Below, piece after piece: positions 23,238-30,040 of a stretch of 34,122 nucleotides of DNA. The position numbers and the translations under genes were made by a program. Source of the stretch: Patescibacteria group bacterium (GTDB taxonomy: Bacteria > Patescibacteriota > Patescibacteriia > UBA1558 > UBA10009). The first letter of the stretch is position 1, and the number at the start of each line of letters is the position of its first letter. The notes below the pieces were generated by a model. That model worked only from the letters and a program-made list of their open reading frames with translations, had not been told where the DNA came from and searched no databases. Location of the stretch: the NCBI GenBank assembly GCA_018817315.1, contig JAHITV010000029.1, positions 1 through 34,122 on the forward strand, read 5' to 3'.

Positions 23238-24110
23238 ATGAAAATTGCAATTACTGGCGGAAAAGGCGGGACGGGTAAATCAATGGTTGCTACTTCTTTA
23301 GCGGTGAAATTTGCTAAAAACAGCAAAACTGCTCTTTTAGATGTTGATGTGGAGTGTCCTAATGATCACCTCCTACTTTCTGTTAAAAGAAAAGAATTTA
23401 CTAAAATCTATCAGCCCATACCCAAGTGGGATTTTGATAAATGCACAAAATGTGGTAAGTGTGCTGCTGTTTGTAAGCAAAATGCCGTTGTATTTGTTAA
23501 AGACAAATATCCTGCTTTTGTAAAAGATATTTGCATTGGTTGTAAGGCCTGTATTGTTGCTTGTCCGCAAAATGCCATTTTTGAAACCAAGAAAGAGATT
23601 GGCACAATTTATATAGGAAGAAATTATAACGTGGGTTTAATTTCAGGCGAGCTTAAATTAGGTGAGTTGGCTTCTGGAGAAGTGGTGGCTGAAGTTAGGA
23701 AATACTTCGAAGAAATTAACAAAAAATTAAAGGCCGAGATTATTTTAATTGATTCTGCGGCTGGAATCGGTTGTCCAGTGATTGCTTCACTGATTGGTAC
23801 TGACTATATTGTAGCTGTTACCGAACCAACACCGTCTGCCTTGCATGATTTAAAACGAGTACTGTATTTGGCTAAACATTTTCAGATTAAACACGGAATT
23901 GTTATTAATAAATATGATTTAGCAAAACAGTTTTGTCTGAAGATAGAAGGATTTGCTAAAGAGAATAATATCGCAATCATTGGAAGAATTCCTTATAAAA
24001 AAGATTTTGTTGATTCAACTATAAAAATGAAGCCAGTGACTGAAATAAACCCAGATTATCAAAAATTATTTCAAAAAATTATTGAGCAGATAAATTTAGC
24101 AATAAAATGA
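23238..24110 (+). CDS. MinD/Mrp-type P-loop ATPase with two ferredoxin-like 4Fe-4S motifs
   Basis: 290 residues. It has the deviant Walker A GGKGGTGKS (7-15) of the MinD/Mrp/NifH group. Inserted in the middle are two complete CxxCxxCxxxC clusters (C69, C72, C75, C79 and C99, C102, C105, C109), then the switch DSAAGIGCP. This is the MinD superfamily P-loop ATPase with inserted ferredoxin domain, usually encoded beside NifX-like proteins and often as a pair; only one copy is present. A role as Fe-S carrier or ATP-driven redox partner is likely but unproven. Shine-Dalgarno AAGGAT lies 6 bases before the ATG. Confidence 0.92.
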   Translation: MKIAITGGKGGTGKSMVATSLAVKFAKNSKTALLDVDVECPNDHLLLSVKRKEFTKIYQPIPKWDFDKCTKCGKCAAVCKQNAVVFVKDKYPAFVKDICIGCKACIVACPQNAIFETKKEIGTIYIGRNYNVGLISGELKLGELASGEVVAEVRKYFEEINKKLKAEIILIDSAAGIGCPVIASLIGTDYIVAVTEPTPSALHDLKRVLYLAKHFQIKHGIVINKYDLAKQFCLKIEGFAKENNIAIIGRIPYKKDFVDSTIKMKPVTEINPDYQKLFQKIIEQINLAIK

Positions 24111-25156
24111 AAGAAAAAATAGTTGCAATTTCAATATTAGTAAATGTAATTTTGGCTGGAGGTAAGCTGATAGCAGGATTTGTAGCTGGCTCTGGCGCTA
24201 TTTTTGCTGAAGGTTTGCATTCAGGGATGGATATATTGTCATCAGCAATAAGCTTTGTCGGGATTAAAATAGCTAAAAAGCCAGTAGACAAAAAACATCC
24301 TTATGGTCATTATAAATTTGAGGTTTTAGCCGGGCTAATAATAACTACAATTCTGTTTTTAACAGGTTTGTTTATCGTAGTAGAATCAATCCGCGAATTT
24401 AGAAATCCTTCGCCTGTAACCATTGGATATTTAGCTTTGGGCGTGATGTTGGCTTCAGCCATAATTAATGAGATTATGGCGAGGTTAAAAATCAAATACG
24501 GCAAAAAAGAAAATTCAGTTTCTTTATTATCTGATGGGGTTCATTCAAGAGTTGATGTTTATGCTTCATTGGCGGTTTTAGTAGGATTATTTTTTACAAA
24601 GTATTGGATTTACGTTGATTCGGTCTTGGCTTTATTGGTCGGCTTATATATCATCAAAGAATCTTTTTCTTTGGGCAGAGAAGCGGTTGATTCTCTACTT
24701 GATGTTTCGGCTGGGGAAGAAATAGAAGAGAAAATAAAATCAATTGCTAAAATACAGAACATTAATATAGACTCTCTAAAAACGCAGAAGAAAGGCTCTG
24801 CTGTAACTGCTAATTTAGAAATAAACTTACCAAGCAATTTAAATGTAGAAGAAGCGACTAAAATTTCCGATGACTTAAGAGGGAGTCTTATAAAAGAAAT
24901 AGAATCTCTTGAGTATGTTGCTATTCAAATTATCAGTCATGAAGTGGAAACAGGGTTTTACAAACCTGATTTCGGCCGCGGTTTTGGCTGGCAAAAGAAA
25001 GGTCGGTTTAAAGATAAAGTTCAAGAGGCGTCTGGTAAAGGGCCGAATGGCTACTGTATCTGTGAAAAATGCGACTACAAAATATCTCATCAAAGAGGAA
25101 CTCCTTGCTCAACCTTAAAATGTCCAACCTGTAATTTAAACTTAAAAAGAGAATAA
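24107..25156 (+). CDS. Cation diffusion facilitator with C-terminal zinc-ribbon extension
   Basis: 349 residues. The CDF membrane domain carries metal-site pairs H38-x-x-x-D42 (EGLHSGMD) in TM2 and H146-x-x-x-D150 (GVHSRVD) in TM5; an HD/HD site is usually associated with zinc, though iron or manganese is possible. The cytoplasmic dimer domain follows (about 215-290). Beyond it is an extra domain, GYCICEKC ... GTPC ... LKCPTC (C317, C319, C322, C334, C339, C342), which looks like a zinc-ribbon or rubredoxin-like knuckle. Its ATG overlaps the end of the ATPase gene (ATGA), so the two are coupled. Confidence 0.92.
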   Translation: MKEKIVAISILVNVILAGGKLIAGFVAGSGAIFAEGLHSGMDILSSAISFVGIKIAKKPVDKKHPYGHYKFEVLAGLIITTILFLTGLFIVVESIREFRNPSPVTIGYLALGVMLASAIINEIMARLKIKYGKKENSVSLLSDGVHSRVDVYASLAVLVGLFFTKYWIYVDSVLALLVGLYIIKESFSLGREAVDSLLDVSAGEEIEEKIKSIAKIQNINIDSLKTQKKGSAVTANLEINLPSNLNVEEATKISDDLRGSLIKEIESLEYVAIQIISHEVETGFYKPDFGRGFGWQKKGRFKDKVQEASGKGPNGYCICEKCDYKISHQRGTPCSTLKCPTCNLNLKRE

Positions 25157-25157
25157 T

Positions 25158-25433
25158 ATGCCACGACCAAGACTTTGCCGGAGGATTAGATTTAATCCCC
25201 GGATAACATATTTTAAACCTCAAGGCGCGCCAATGAGATTTTTGGAAGTGATTGAGCTGACTACTGAAGAAGTGGAAGCTTTAAGATTGAAAAATATAAA
25301 AGATTTAGAGCAGATTGAGTGTGCCAAATTAATGAAAACTTCTCAAAGCACTTTTCAGAGAATTCTGTCAACAGCTTATAAGAAAATCACAGAAGCTTTA
25401 ATAAAAGGTAAAGCTATAAAAATAATAAAATAA
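25158..25433 (+). CDS. DUF134 helix-turn-helix protein
   Basis: 91 residues. MPRPRLCRRIRFNP with a single Cys near the N-terminus, TYFKPQGAPM, then LTTEEVEALRLKNIKDLEQIECAKLM and the HTH segment TSQSTFQRILSTAYKKI: the full DUF134 layout. These proteins resemble sigma-region-4 type DNA binders and may regulate neighbouring metal genes. Only one base separates it from the CDF stop. It is the last gene of the cluster. Confidence 0.92.
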   Translation: MPRPRLCRRIRFNPRITYFKPQGAPMRFLEVIELTTEEVEALRLKNIKDLEQIECAKLMKTSQSTFQRILSTAYKKITEALIKGKAIKIIK

Positions 25434-25490
25434 ATTAATTAAAAAGTTATTCAAATTTTTGATCGGAAGTTAATTGTTTTTTTCTATAAC

Positions 25491-25517
25491 AAAAAATCGC
25501 TTGATTAGCGTTTTTTT
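25491..25517. terminator. Bidirectional terminator between the DUF134 gene and the restriction gene
   Basis: AAAAAA-T-CGCT pairs with AGCG-TTTTTT around a 5-base loop with one bulged T; T7 on the plus strand, T-tract from the A-run on the minus strand. It serves both convergent units. The rest of the 150-base gap holds nothing else I recognise. Confidence 0.75.
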
Positions 25518-25583
25518 ATTTAGATTATAGATTTATAAAAATTCTAATTTGTTTGAAATTCCGAAATTTGCGATCAAGGTTTA

Positions 25584-26561
25584 TTAATTCAAAACATTAA
25601 TCAATTCCTTAAACCCTTTTGTATTAACAAAATAGTTTTGTCTATTTTTTCTCAAATTTTGTTTAATATTTTTAAGTTGATTTAATATTTTTCCCTTTTT
25701 AAGATACTTTTTATTAGCAAAGAGATTGAAATATAATCCGTCTAAAAATGAAATATAGTGAATTTTCGAATTGTTTTCGCTAAAACCTATAAACGATATC
25801 ACCTCGTTAATTTGTTTGTCCTGACCGCCACCACCTTCTTTCATATGTTTATGTTCGACAATAAAAATATCATCTCCGTTTTTTATTAAAAAATCTGGCA
25901 TTTTTTGCTCCTTCTTTTTGCTCCATGAAAATTTTATCTTATAATAACATAATAAATTTTTAAAAAGCTTTTTTCCTTTTTTATCCGCTTCAATATATTT
26001 TTTACCGCTTTGCGAGATAAAATTTTCTAATGTCTCGGCGTTAGCTTTTTTATACCCAGCTTTATCTAAAATTTTAGAAACTTTATAAATACCTAGATTG
26101 TCGCTTTCTTTATGCGCTTTTGCATCTTTTCCGACTTGCAATGTGGTGGGCGTATAACCATAAGATGAATAAATATCATGTCTTAATTCAATATATTTTT
26201 CAACTATATTTTTTATAATTTTAAATTGATCCTCTGGTTCAATTTTACAAAAAAGACTATATGAAATATCTACCACCGGCCAGAAAGAAACAAATTCAGA
26301 GTAGTTTATGTTTTTGCTTTTTACTATTTCTAAAATTTTTTCGAGAGCCTTTTTTAAAGTTGCTTGATTTTTATTCTTTTTAGCGAAGTTATAAGCTGAA
26401 ATGCTTTCAAGTAGATCAAAATTTTTCTTCATTAAATCGGTTTGTATTTTAAGGTTATTTGATATAATTAAATTTCCGTTTTTTAAATAAAATTCATCGA
26501 TAATCGGCTCTGGATTATTGAGTGAAAATTCAAATAATTTTATATTGTCGATTGTTTTCAT
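25584..26561 (-). CDS. Probable type II restriction endonuclease (PD-(D/E)xK fold)
   Basis: 325 residues. The N-terminal two thirds are Lys/Asn/Ile-rich and helical without recognised motifs. Near the C-terminus is P222-D223 followed twelve residues later by E236-x-K238 (MPDFLIKNGD...VEHKH), the classic PD-(D/E)xK nuclease site, and then a Gly-rich GGGGQDKQ segment. The partner methyltransferase gene lies directly upstream on the same strand, three bases away. The recognition site is not predictable. Low-GC, Asn/Lys-rich composition suggests acquisition by transfer. Confidence 0.78.
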   Translation of the reverse strand: MKTIDNIKLFEFSLNNPEPIIDEFYLKNGNLIISNNLKIQTDLMKKNFDLLESISAYNFAKKNKNQATLKKALEKILEIVKSKNINYSEFVSFWPVVDISYSLFCKIEPEDQFKIIKNIVEKYIELRHDIYSSYGYTPTTLQVGKDAKAHKESDNLGIYKVSKILDKAGYKKANAETLENFISQSGKKYIEADKKGKKLFKNLLCYYKIKFSWSKKKEQKMPDFLIKNGDDIFIVEHKHMKEGGGGQDKQINEVISFIGFSENNSKIHYISFLDGLYFNLFANKKYLKKGKILNQLKNIKQNLRKNRQNYFVNTKGFKELINVLN

Positions 26562-26564
26562 AAG

Positions 26565-27569
26565 TTAAAATAATTTTAATCTTGAACCTGGGTAAGCAAG
26601 CTCATAGGCATCTTCCAAAAATGCTCTGGCAGTCATGTAATCAAGCCTTCTTCTTCTTTCTCCATTTTTTTTATTTCCTTTGAATGGAGACAAAAGCACG
26701 TCATAAGTTTTTTTTCTAAAATCAAAAAGCATTTGATTGCTATATTTAATTATTTTGTCAATCGCCTGATCATCGGCTTTTACTTCAATTACAGTTATTA
26801 GCCTTGAGCTATGTTTAATATCAGCTAAATCATAATCAATTTCTTTTGGCTTCATGAAGGAAATAGGTTTTTGGGGATTTGTCGTGTCTACTGCCCGTAA
26901 AGCAATTTGTCCTTTCTGCGCATTAAATTTTATGTAAATATTTTTGTGTGGTGTTCTGCGCATTTTTTCAAAATATTCTAGCTTTCCAATTTGTTCATCA
27001 TTTTTATAAACATCAATTTGATCATAAGTCTTATTTTTATTATCAAAACAAATTACGCAAACTGGATTTTCTGTATCATTGAATAATTGATCTTCGATTA
27101 TAGTAATACTAACTAACCTATTTTTAGGAAATCTTGAATTAATAAAAGTTTCAGGAATAATCATAATCCCAAAATCATTTTTCAGACACTTTTCAATCGC
27201 CAATTGATAAATATCATCATAACTACAAACATCAAAGTATTGTTTTACATTTTTATAAATTCCTTTTCTCTTGGCACTATAATTTGTTAAATACGGTGGA
27301 TTGGTAATAGTAATAGAATTTTTAATTTTTGGGATACTCAAAAGGCTATCATTCTGTTCCCAATTTAAATTTTTGTCTATATCAAGTCCTTTGATTTTTT
27401 TAAATCCAATTTTTTGGGCAACATTTAGCAAATCACCACCACCAGCAAATGGATCAAAAGCAATTCTAGTGTTGGTCGATTTTATAAATTCTAAAATATG
27501 ATCTTTTAGCCAAAAATCATTTTTTGTAAAAAATTGCCCTAAACTTCGTTTTTTGATAATCGCATTCAT
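26565..27569 (-). CDS. DNA adenine-N6 methyltransferase (type II, gamma-like)
   Basis: 334 residues. Motif X-like GQFFT (11-15), AdoMet motif I FDPFAGGGD (38-46), motif II acidic GLDID (61-65) and motif IV NPPY (90-93) appear in that order, the gamma arrangement of N6-adenine methylases. The target-recognition part lies in the C-terminal half. It precedes the nuclease gene on the same strand, so protection is made before restriction. Composition is lower in GC than most neighbours. Confidence 0.85.
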   Translation of the reverse strand: MNAIIKKRSLGQFFTKNDFWLKDHILEFIKSTNTRIAFDPFAGGGDLLNVAQKIGFKKIKGLDIDKNLNWEQNDSLLSIPKIKNSITITNPPYLTNYSAKRKGIYKNVKQYFDVCSYDDIYQLAIEKCLKNDFGIMIIPETFINSRFPKNRLVSITIIEDQLFNDTENPVCVICFDNKNKTYDQIDVYKNDEQIGKLEYFEKMRRTPHKNIYIKFNAQKGQIALRAVDTTNPQKPISFMKPKEIDYDLADIKHSSRLITVIEVKADDQAIDKIIKYSNQMLFDFRKKTYDVLLSPFKGNKKNGERRRRLDYMTARAFLEDAYELAYPGSRLKLF

Positions 27570-27594
27570 AAAATATAAATTACAAATCTCTATT

Positions 27595-27600
27595 ATTATA
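27595..27600 (-). promoter_or_regulatory. -10 box of the restriction-modification operon (weak)
   Basis: TATAAT on the minus strand 26 bases before the methylase ATG; no convincing -35 with standard spacing, and the region is very AT-rich, so chance is possible. Confidence 0.35.
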
Positions 27601-27641
27601 ATAACATATATTAAACAATTTGATAATAAATCATAGCTATC

Positions 27642-27668
27642 AAAAAACCAGCATTTTGCTGATTTTTT
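27642..27668 (-). terminator. Terminator of the infC-rplT-tRNA unit
   Basis: Read on the minus strand: AAAAAA-x-CAGCA / TGCTG-x-TTTTTT with a 3-base loop and one mismatch, ending in six T. The A-run opposite could also terminate plus-strand reads. Confidence 0.75.
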
Positions 27669-27701
27669 CTAAGTTCAAACATGGAAAACTGGCGGGACGG
27701 A

Positions 27702-27718
27702 CCCCGCCAAAGGCGGGG
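27702..27718. repeat. GC-rich short palindrome
   Basis: CCCCGCC-AAA-GGCGGGG, a 7-bp perfect stem in AT-rich DNA, beside the tRNA 3' end. It resembles the palindrome at 5589-5610 in its CCCCGC core. Confidence 0.6.
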
Positions 27719-27745
27719 CGACCTCTGTAGGGTAGATAGTAATAA

Positions 27746-27822
27746 TGGCGGGGCCGACCGGACTCGAACCGGCGACCTCCTGCGTGACAGGCAGGCGTTC
27801 TAACCAGCTGAACTACGACCCC
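27746..27822 (-). tRNA. tRNA-Asp (GTC)
   Basis: A complete cloverleaf on the minus strand: acceptor GGGGTCG/CGGCCCC, anticodon stem CCTGC/GCAGG around CTGTCAC with anticodon GTC, T-arm GCCGG-TTCGAGT-CCGGT. The discriminator is G and the 3' CCA (27746-27748) is encoded in the DNA. It lies 32 bases after rplT on the same strand and before the terminator at 27642. Confidence 0.97.
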
Positions 27823-27854
27823 TAAATTTTTATATAAAGATGACTTAATTTTTA

Positions 27855-28199
27855 TTATTTAACCTTTTTAACAATATTTTCAAAAACTTGAGGATGATTT
27901 TGAGCTAGTTCTGCCAAGATTTTGCGGTCTAATTCTATTTTTTTGGTTTTTAAGCCATGAATAAACTTACTGTAGCTTAAACCATGTGCTCTGACAGCGG
28001 CATTAAGCTGGATTTGCCAAAGTCTTCTTCTAAGTCTTTTCTTTGTGCGGCGGTCTCTGTAAGCATAAACTCCAGCTTTTTTAATAGCTGGTTTAGCCAG
28101 TTTTATTTTTTTCTTACGTCCCCATTTATAGCCCTTGGCCTGTTTTAAAATATTCTTGCGACGTTTGATGTGTGCTCGTCCTCTTTTTACTCTTGGCAT
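27855..28199 (-). CDS. rplT: Ribosomal protein bL20
   Basis: 114 residues, the family length. It has the characteristic MPRVKRG start, [18 protein letters not shown], and the C-terminal [27 protein letters not shown]. It binds 23S rRNA early in large-subunit assembly. It stands in the usual infC-rpmI-rplT order, 18 bases after rpmI. Confidence 0.97.
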   Translation of the reverse strand: MPRVKRGRAHIKRRKNILKQAKGYKWGRKKKIKLAKPAIKKAGVYAYRDRRTKKRLRRRLWQIQLNAAVRAHGLSYSKFIHGLKTKKIELDRKILAELAQNHPQVFENIVKKVK

Positions 28200-28217
28200 A
28201 TATTGTTTTTAATAAAA

Positions 28218-28412
28218 TTATGAATAAGGTAATAAACGTTTAATATTTTTGACATTTGCCTTGGATAGATTTTTATCTCTTCTTTTATTCCTACGGGTAT
28301 TGCCGGATTCTTTGGCATTAAAATGATCCTGCCCCCCGGTACGGATAAGCATTTTTTTCTTTTTAGTAGTTCTAATTCTTTTATTAATGGCTTTATTGGT
28401 TTTTAGCTTCAT
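28218..28412 (-). CDS. rpmI: Ribosomal protein bL35
   Basis: 64 residues from the internal ATG at 28412 (MKLKTNKAINKR), which gives the normal bL35 length; an in-frame start at 28442 would add ten residues that overlap infC and match nothing in the family. The core GGQDHFNAKESGNTRRNKR and the C-terminal VKNIKRLLPYS are typical. Confidence 0.95.
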   Translation of the reverse strand: MKLKTNKAINKRIRTTKKKKMLIRTGGQDHFNAKESGNTRRNKRRDKNLSKANVKNIKRLLPYS

Positions 28413-28422
28413 ACAAAATTCA

Positions 28423-28974
28423 TTAGTTCTTGGTAGGAGCAAATAAAGTAGATATTTGGTTCCCTTGTTTTTTAATTGGTTGTTCTATGGTGATATCTTC
28501 TCCCAGAGATTTTACAAAATCATCCATTTTTTCCATAGCCAGTCTTAGGTATTGTCTTTCCCGGCCGCGTAGAATTGTTTCAATTTTAACTTTATCTCCT
28601 TTGGCTAAAAATTTTAAGGCCTGGTTTTTCCTGAATTCTAAATCATGCTTATCAATTTTATAAGAAAGACGAAGGCATTTTATTTCAATCTTTTTGGTAT
28701 GAGCTTTTTGTTGCTGGGCTTTTCGTGATTGCTGATACTGAAATTGACCATAGTCTAAAATTTTACAGACCGGCGGATCAGCTTTGGGGTTAACCTCTAC
28801 CAGATCCAGTCCTTTTTCTTGAGCCAAAATCAGAGCTTTTTCAGTAGCCATATTACCCAAGGGTTGATTATTTTCATCAATGACAATTACCTGGGGTACT
28901 CTGATTCTTTCATTGACGAAAAAAAATTTTTTCTTATTCTTTTTATATTTATGTTTTCCGCGAATACGTAACAT
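28423..28974 (-). CDS. infC: Translation initiation factor IF-3
   Basis: 183 residues. N-domain begins at VNERIRVPQVIVID; then LGLVEVNP-type LDLVEVNPKADPPVCKILDYG; the C-domain has HDLEFRKNQALKFLAKGDKVK and the signature LRGRERQY. A 20-residue Lys-rich extension precedes the N-domain. The start is ATG, not the AUU or AUC used for autoregulation in enterobacteria, so that control is not expected here. Confidence 0.97.
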   Translation of the reverse strand: MLRIRGKHKYKKNKKKFFFVNERIRVPQVIVIDENNQPLGNMATEKALILAQEKGLDLVEVNPKADPPVCKILDYGQFQYQQSRKAQQQKAHTKKIEIKCLRLSYKIDKHDLEFRKNQALKFLAKGDKVKIETILRGRERQYLRLAMEKMDDFVKSLGEDITIEQPIKKQGNQISTLFAPTKN

Positions 28975-29014
28975 TGGTTTTAATTAAATTAATCAATCAA
29001 TTAAATTAATTTTT

Positions 29015-29043
29015 ACTATACTCATTTTATGGTTTTAAACCAT
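29015..29043 (-). promoter_or_regulatory. Possible infC promoter (weak)
   Basis: Minus-strand TATAGT with a poor -35 (ATGGTT) 17 bases upstream. A 15-base palindrome ATGGTTTTAAACCAT (29029-29043) overlaps the -35 and spacer. Confidence 0.35.
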
Positions 29044-29055
29044 GAGTTAGTCGAA

Positions 29056-29468
29056 TGGTGGAGATGGTGGGTCTTGCACCCACGTGTAGTAATTTAAAGT
29101 TTAAAACTTCTTCTAGGATAGTTCTTTTTTAATTTAGAAAAAGCAAATAAAAAAGAACAAAATCTACTTTTTCGAGCCTCTTAAATGAGTTTCAATAATT
29201 AAACAAGAAGCAGTTTAATTATCTATCCTGATAATTTGACACCCAAAGTCTTGCTATCAGGAGTCGCAAGTTCGGATGGCTGTAGATTTTAAGCTACAAC
29301 GGAAGCTAAAGTTGGAACACTAAAAGCGTTCTTTACTTTAGCCAATAAGTTCTTGGCATTTATCCAAGTGATAGTTTTTTAGGCGACTGCTGCCGCCTGT
29401 GCAAGAAGTTCTATCAACTTCTCCTAGCAGTTTTAAATTTAAAAGTACTAGCAAATTAAAACATCCCC
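29056..29468 (-). ncRNA. ssrA: tmRNA (one-piece)
   Basis: About 413 nt. The 5' end GGGGATG pairs with the 3' end CATCTCC, followed by discriminator A and an encoded CCA, making the alanine-type acceptor. Helix 2 is long: 5' CTAGTACTTTTAAATTT... pairs with 3' ...TTTAAATTACTA. The T-arm is GTGGG-TGCAAGA-CCCAC. A tag frame with an Ala resume codon lies at 29357-29289. It rescues stalled ribosomes with SmpB, whose gene ends three bases before it. No promoter is seen directly upstream of the 5' end. Confidence 0.93.
29289..29357 (-). other. tmRNA proteolysis-tag reading frame
   Basis: From resume codon GCC: 22 residues beginning AKNLLAKVKN, then AFSVPT, and ending LASVVA before TAA. It is longer than the typical 10-15 residue tag and ends in VVA, not the usual LAA. 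The alanine resume codon after AT-rich ATAAAT and the hydrophobic small-residue end fit a tag; the other frames stop at once. Confidence 0.75.
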
Positions 29469-29471
29469 TTA

Positions 29472-29939
29472 CTAATGATGCTGTAATCTTTGTTTTCTTC
29501 TGGTAAACTCGCGTTTTTTTAACAGTTCCCGTTTGTCTGCTTTTTTCTTACCTTTAGCTAAAATTAAAGTCAGTTTAATAAGTCTGTGAGGTGTAGTATA
29601 CACAGAGAGGGGTAATAATGTCAACCCCTTTTGCTGGGCTTTACCTGTTAAAGTTTTAAGTTCTGCCTGATTTAGTAGTAATTTTCTGTTTTTTGAAGGA
29701 TTATAATTATTCTGGCTATAGCCGGATTTTGCATATTTAGGAATTCTTGTACCTATAAGCCAGGCCTCTAAGCGATGAGTTTTAACATTGGTTTTTAAGG
29801 TGATATAACTGCCTTTTATATCAATTTGACCTTTTTTTACAGTTTTAACTTCACTTCCGCTAAATTTAATTCCGGCTTCATATTTTTCCAATATCTGGTA
29901 ATCATGTAATAATCTTTTGTTGGTAGTAATTTCCGTCAT
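29472..29939 (-). CDS. smpB: tmRNA-binding protein SmpB
   Basis: 155 residues. TTNKRLLHDYQILEKYEAGI, FSGSEVKTVKKGQIDIKGSY, LIGTRIPKY and the C-terminal basic tail KADKRELLKKREFTRRKQR are all family landmarks. It delivers tmRNA to the ribosome. The gene ends with TAG followed by in-frame TAA, then the tmRNA begins. A minus-strand promoter lies so close to the ATG that the transcript may be leaderless. Confidence 0.96.
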   Translation of the reverse strand: MTEITTNKRLLHDYQILEKYEAGIKFSGSEVKTVKKGQIDIKGSYITLKTNVKTHRLEAWLIGTRIPKYAKSGYSQNNYNPSKNRKLLLNQAELKTLTGKAQQKGLTLLPLSVYTTPHRLIKLTLILAKGKKKADKRELLKKREFTRRKQRLQHH

Positions 29940-29945
29940 AATTAT

Positions 29946-29973
29946 ATTATATAGAGTTTATGATATTTGTCTA
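29946..29973 (-). promoter_or_regulatory. smpB(-ssrA) promoter
   Basis: Minus strand: TAGACA (29973-29968), a 16-base spacer and TATAAT (29951-29946). Six bases separate the -10 from the smpB ATG, so +1 would be the A of ATG. Confidence 0.6.
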
Positions 29974-29996
29974 AATCATTTAAAATATGTTATTCT
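29967..29996 (+). promoter_or_regulatory. argS promoter
   Basis: TTGTCT (29967-29972), an 18-base spacer and TATTCT with TGT before it (extended -10). Its -35 overlaps, on the opposite strand, the -35 of the smpB promoter. Confidence 0.5.
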
Positions 29997-30034
29997 ATAG
30001 AAAATCTGACTTTCTATAAAAAGTTAAACTTTTT
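29996..30034 (+). promoter_or_regulatory. Two hairpins in the argS leader
   Basis: TATAGAAA/TTTCTATA (29996-30003 and 30011-30018) is followed directly by AAAAGT/ACTTTT (30019-30024 and 30028-30033), which ends 8 bases before the start codon. They could limit ribosome access. No T-box features are seen. Confidence 0.45.
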
Positions 30035-30040
30035 AAAAAA

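Noticed and set aside
21131-24110. Nitrogen fixation cluster
   Set aside because: NifX-like and NifH-like folds are present, but no nifH, nifD, nifK or nifB radical-SAM gene; the ATPase is a MinD type with ferredoxin motifs.
27712-27759. Similar words GGCGGGGCGACC (27712) and GGCGGGGCCGACC (27747, tRNA-Asp 3' end), next to the restriction-modification genes, as an attachment-site pair
   Set aside because: They differ by an indel, lie on the same side of the island, and the first is explained by the GC palindrome; no integrase is present.
28413-28442. Longer start for bL35 at 28442
   Set aside because: The ten extra residues overlap infC and do not fit the bL35 family; the ATG at 28412 gives the normal 64-residue protein.
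29996-30040. T-box riboswitch upstream of argS
   Set aside because: Only two short AT-rich hairpins are present; there is no specifier loop, T-box sequence or antiterminator.
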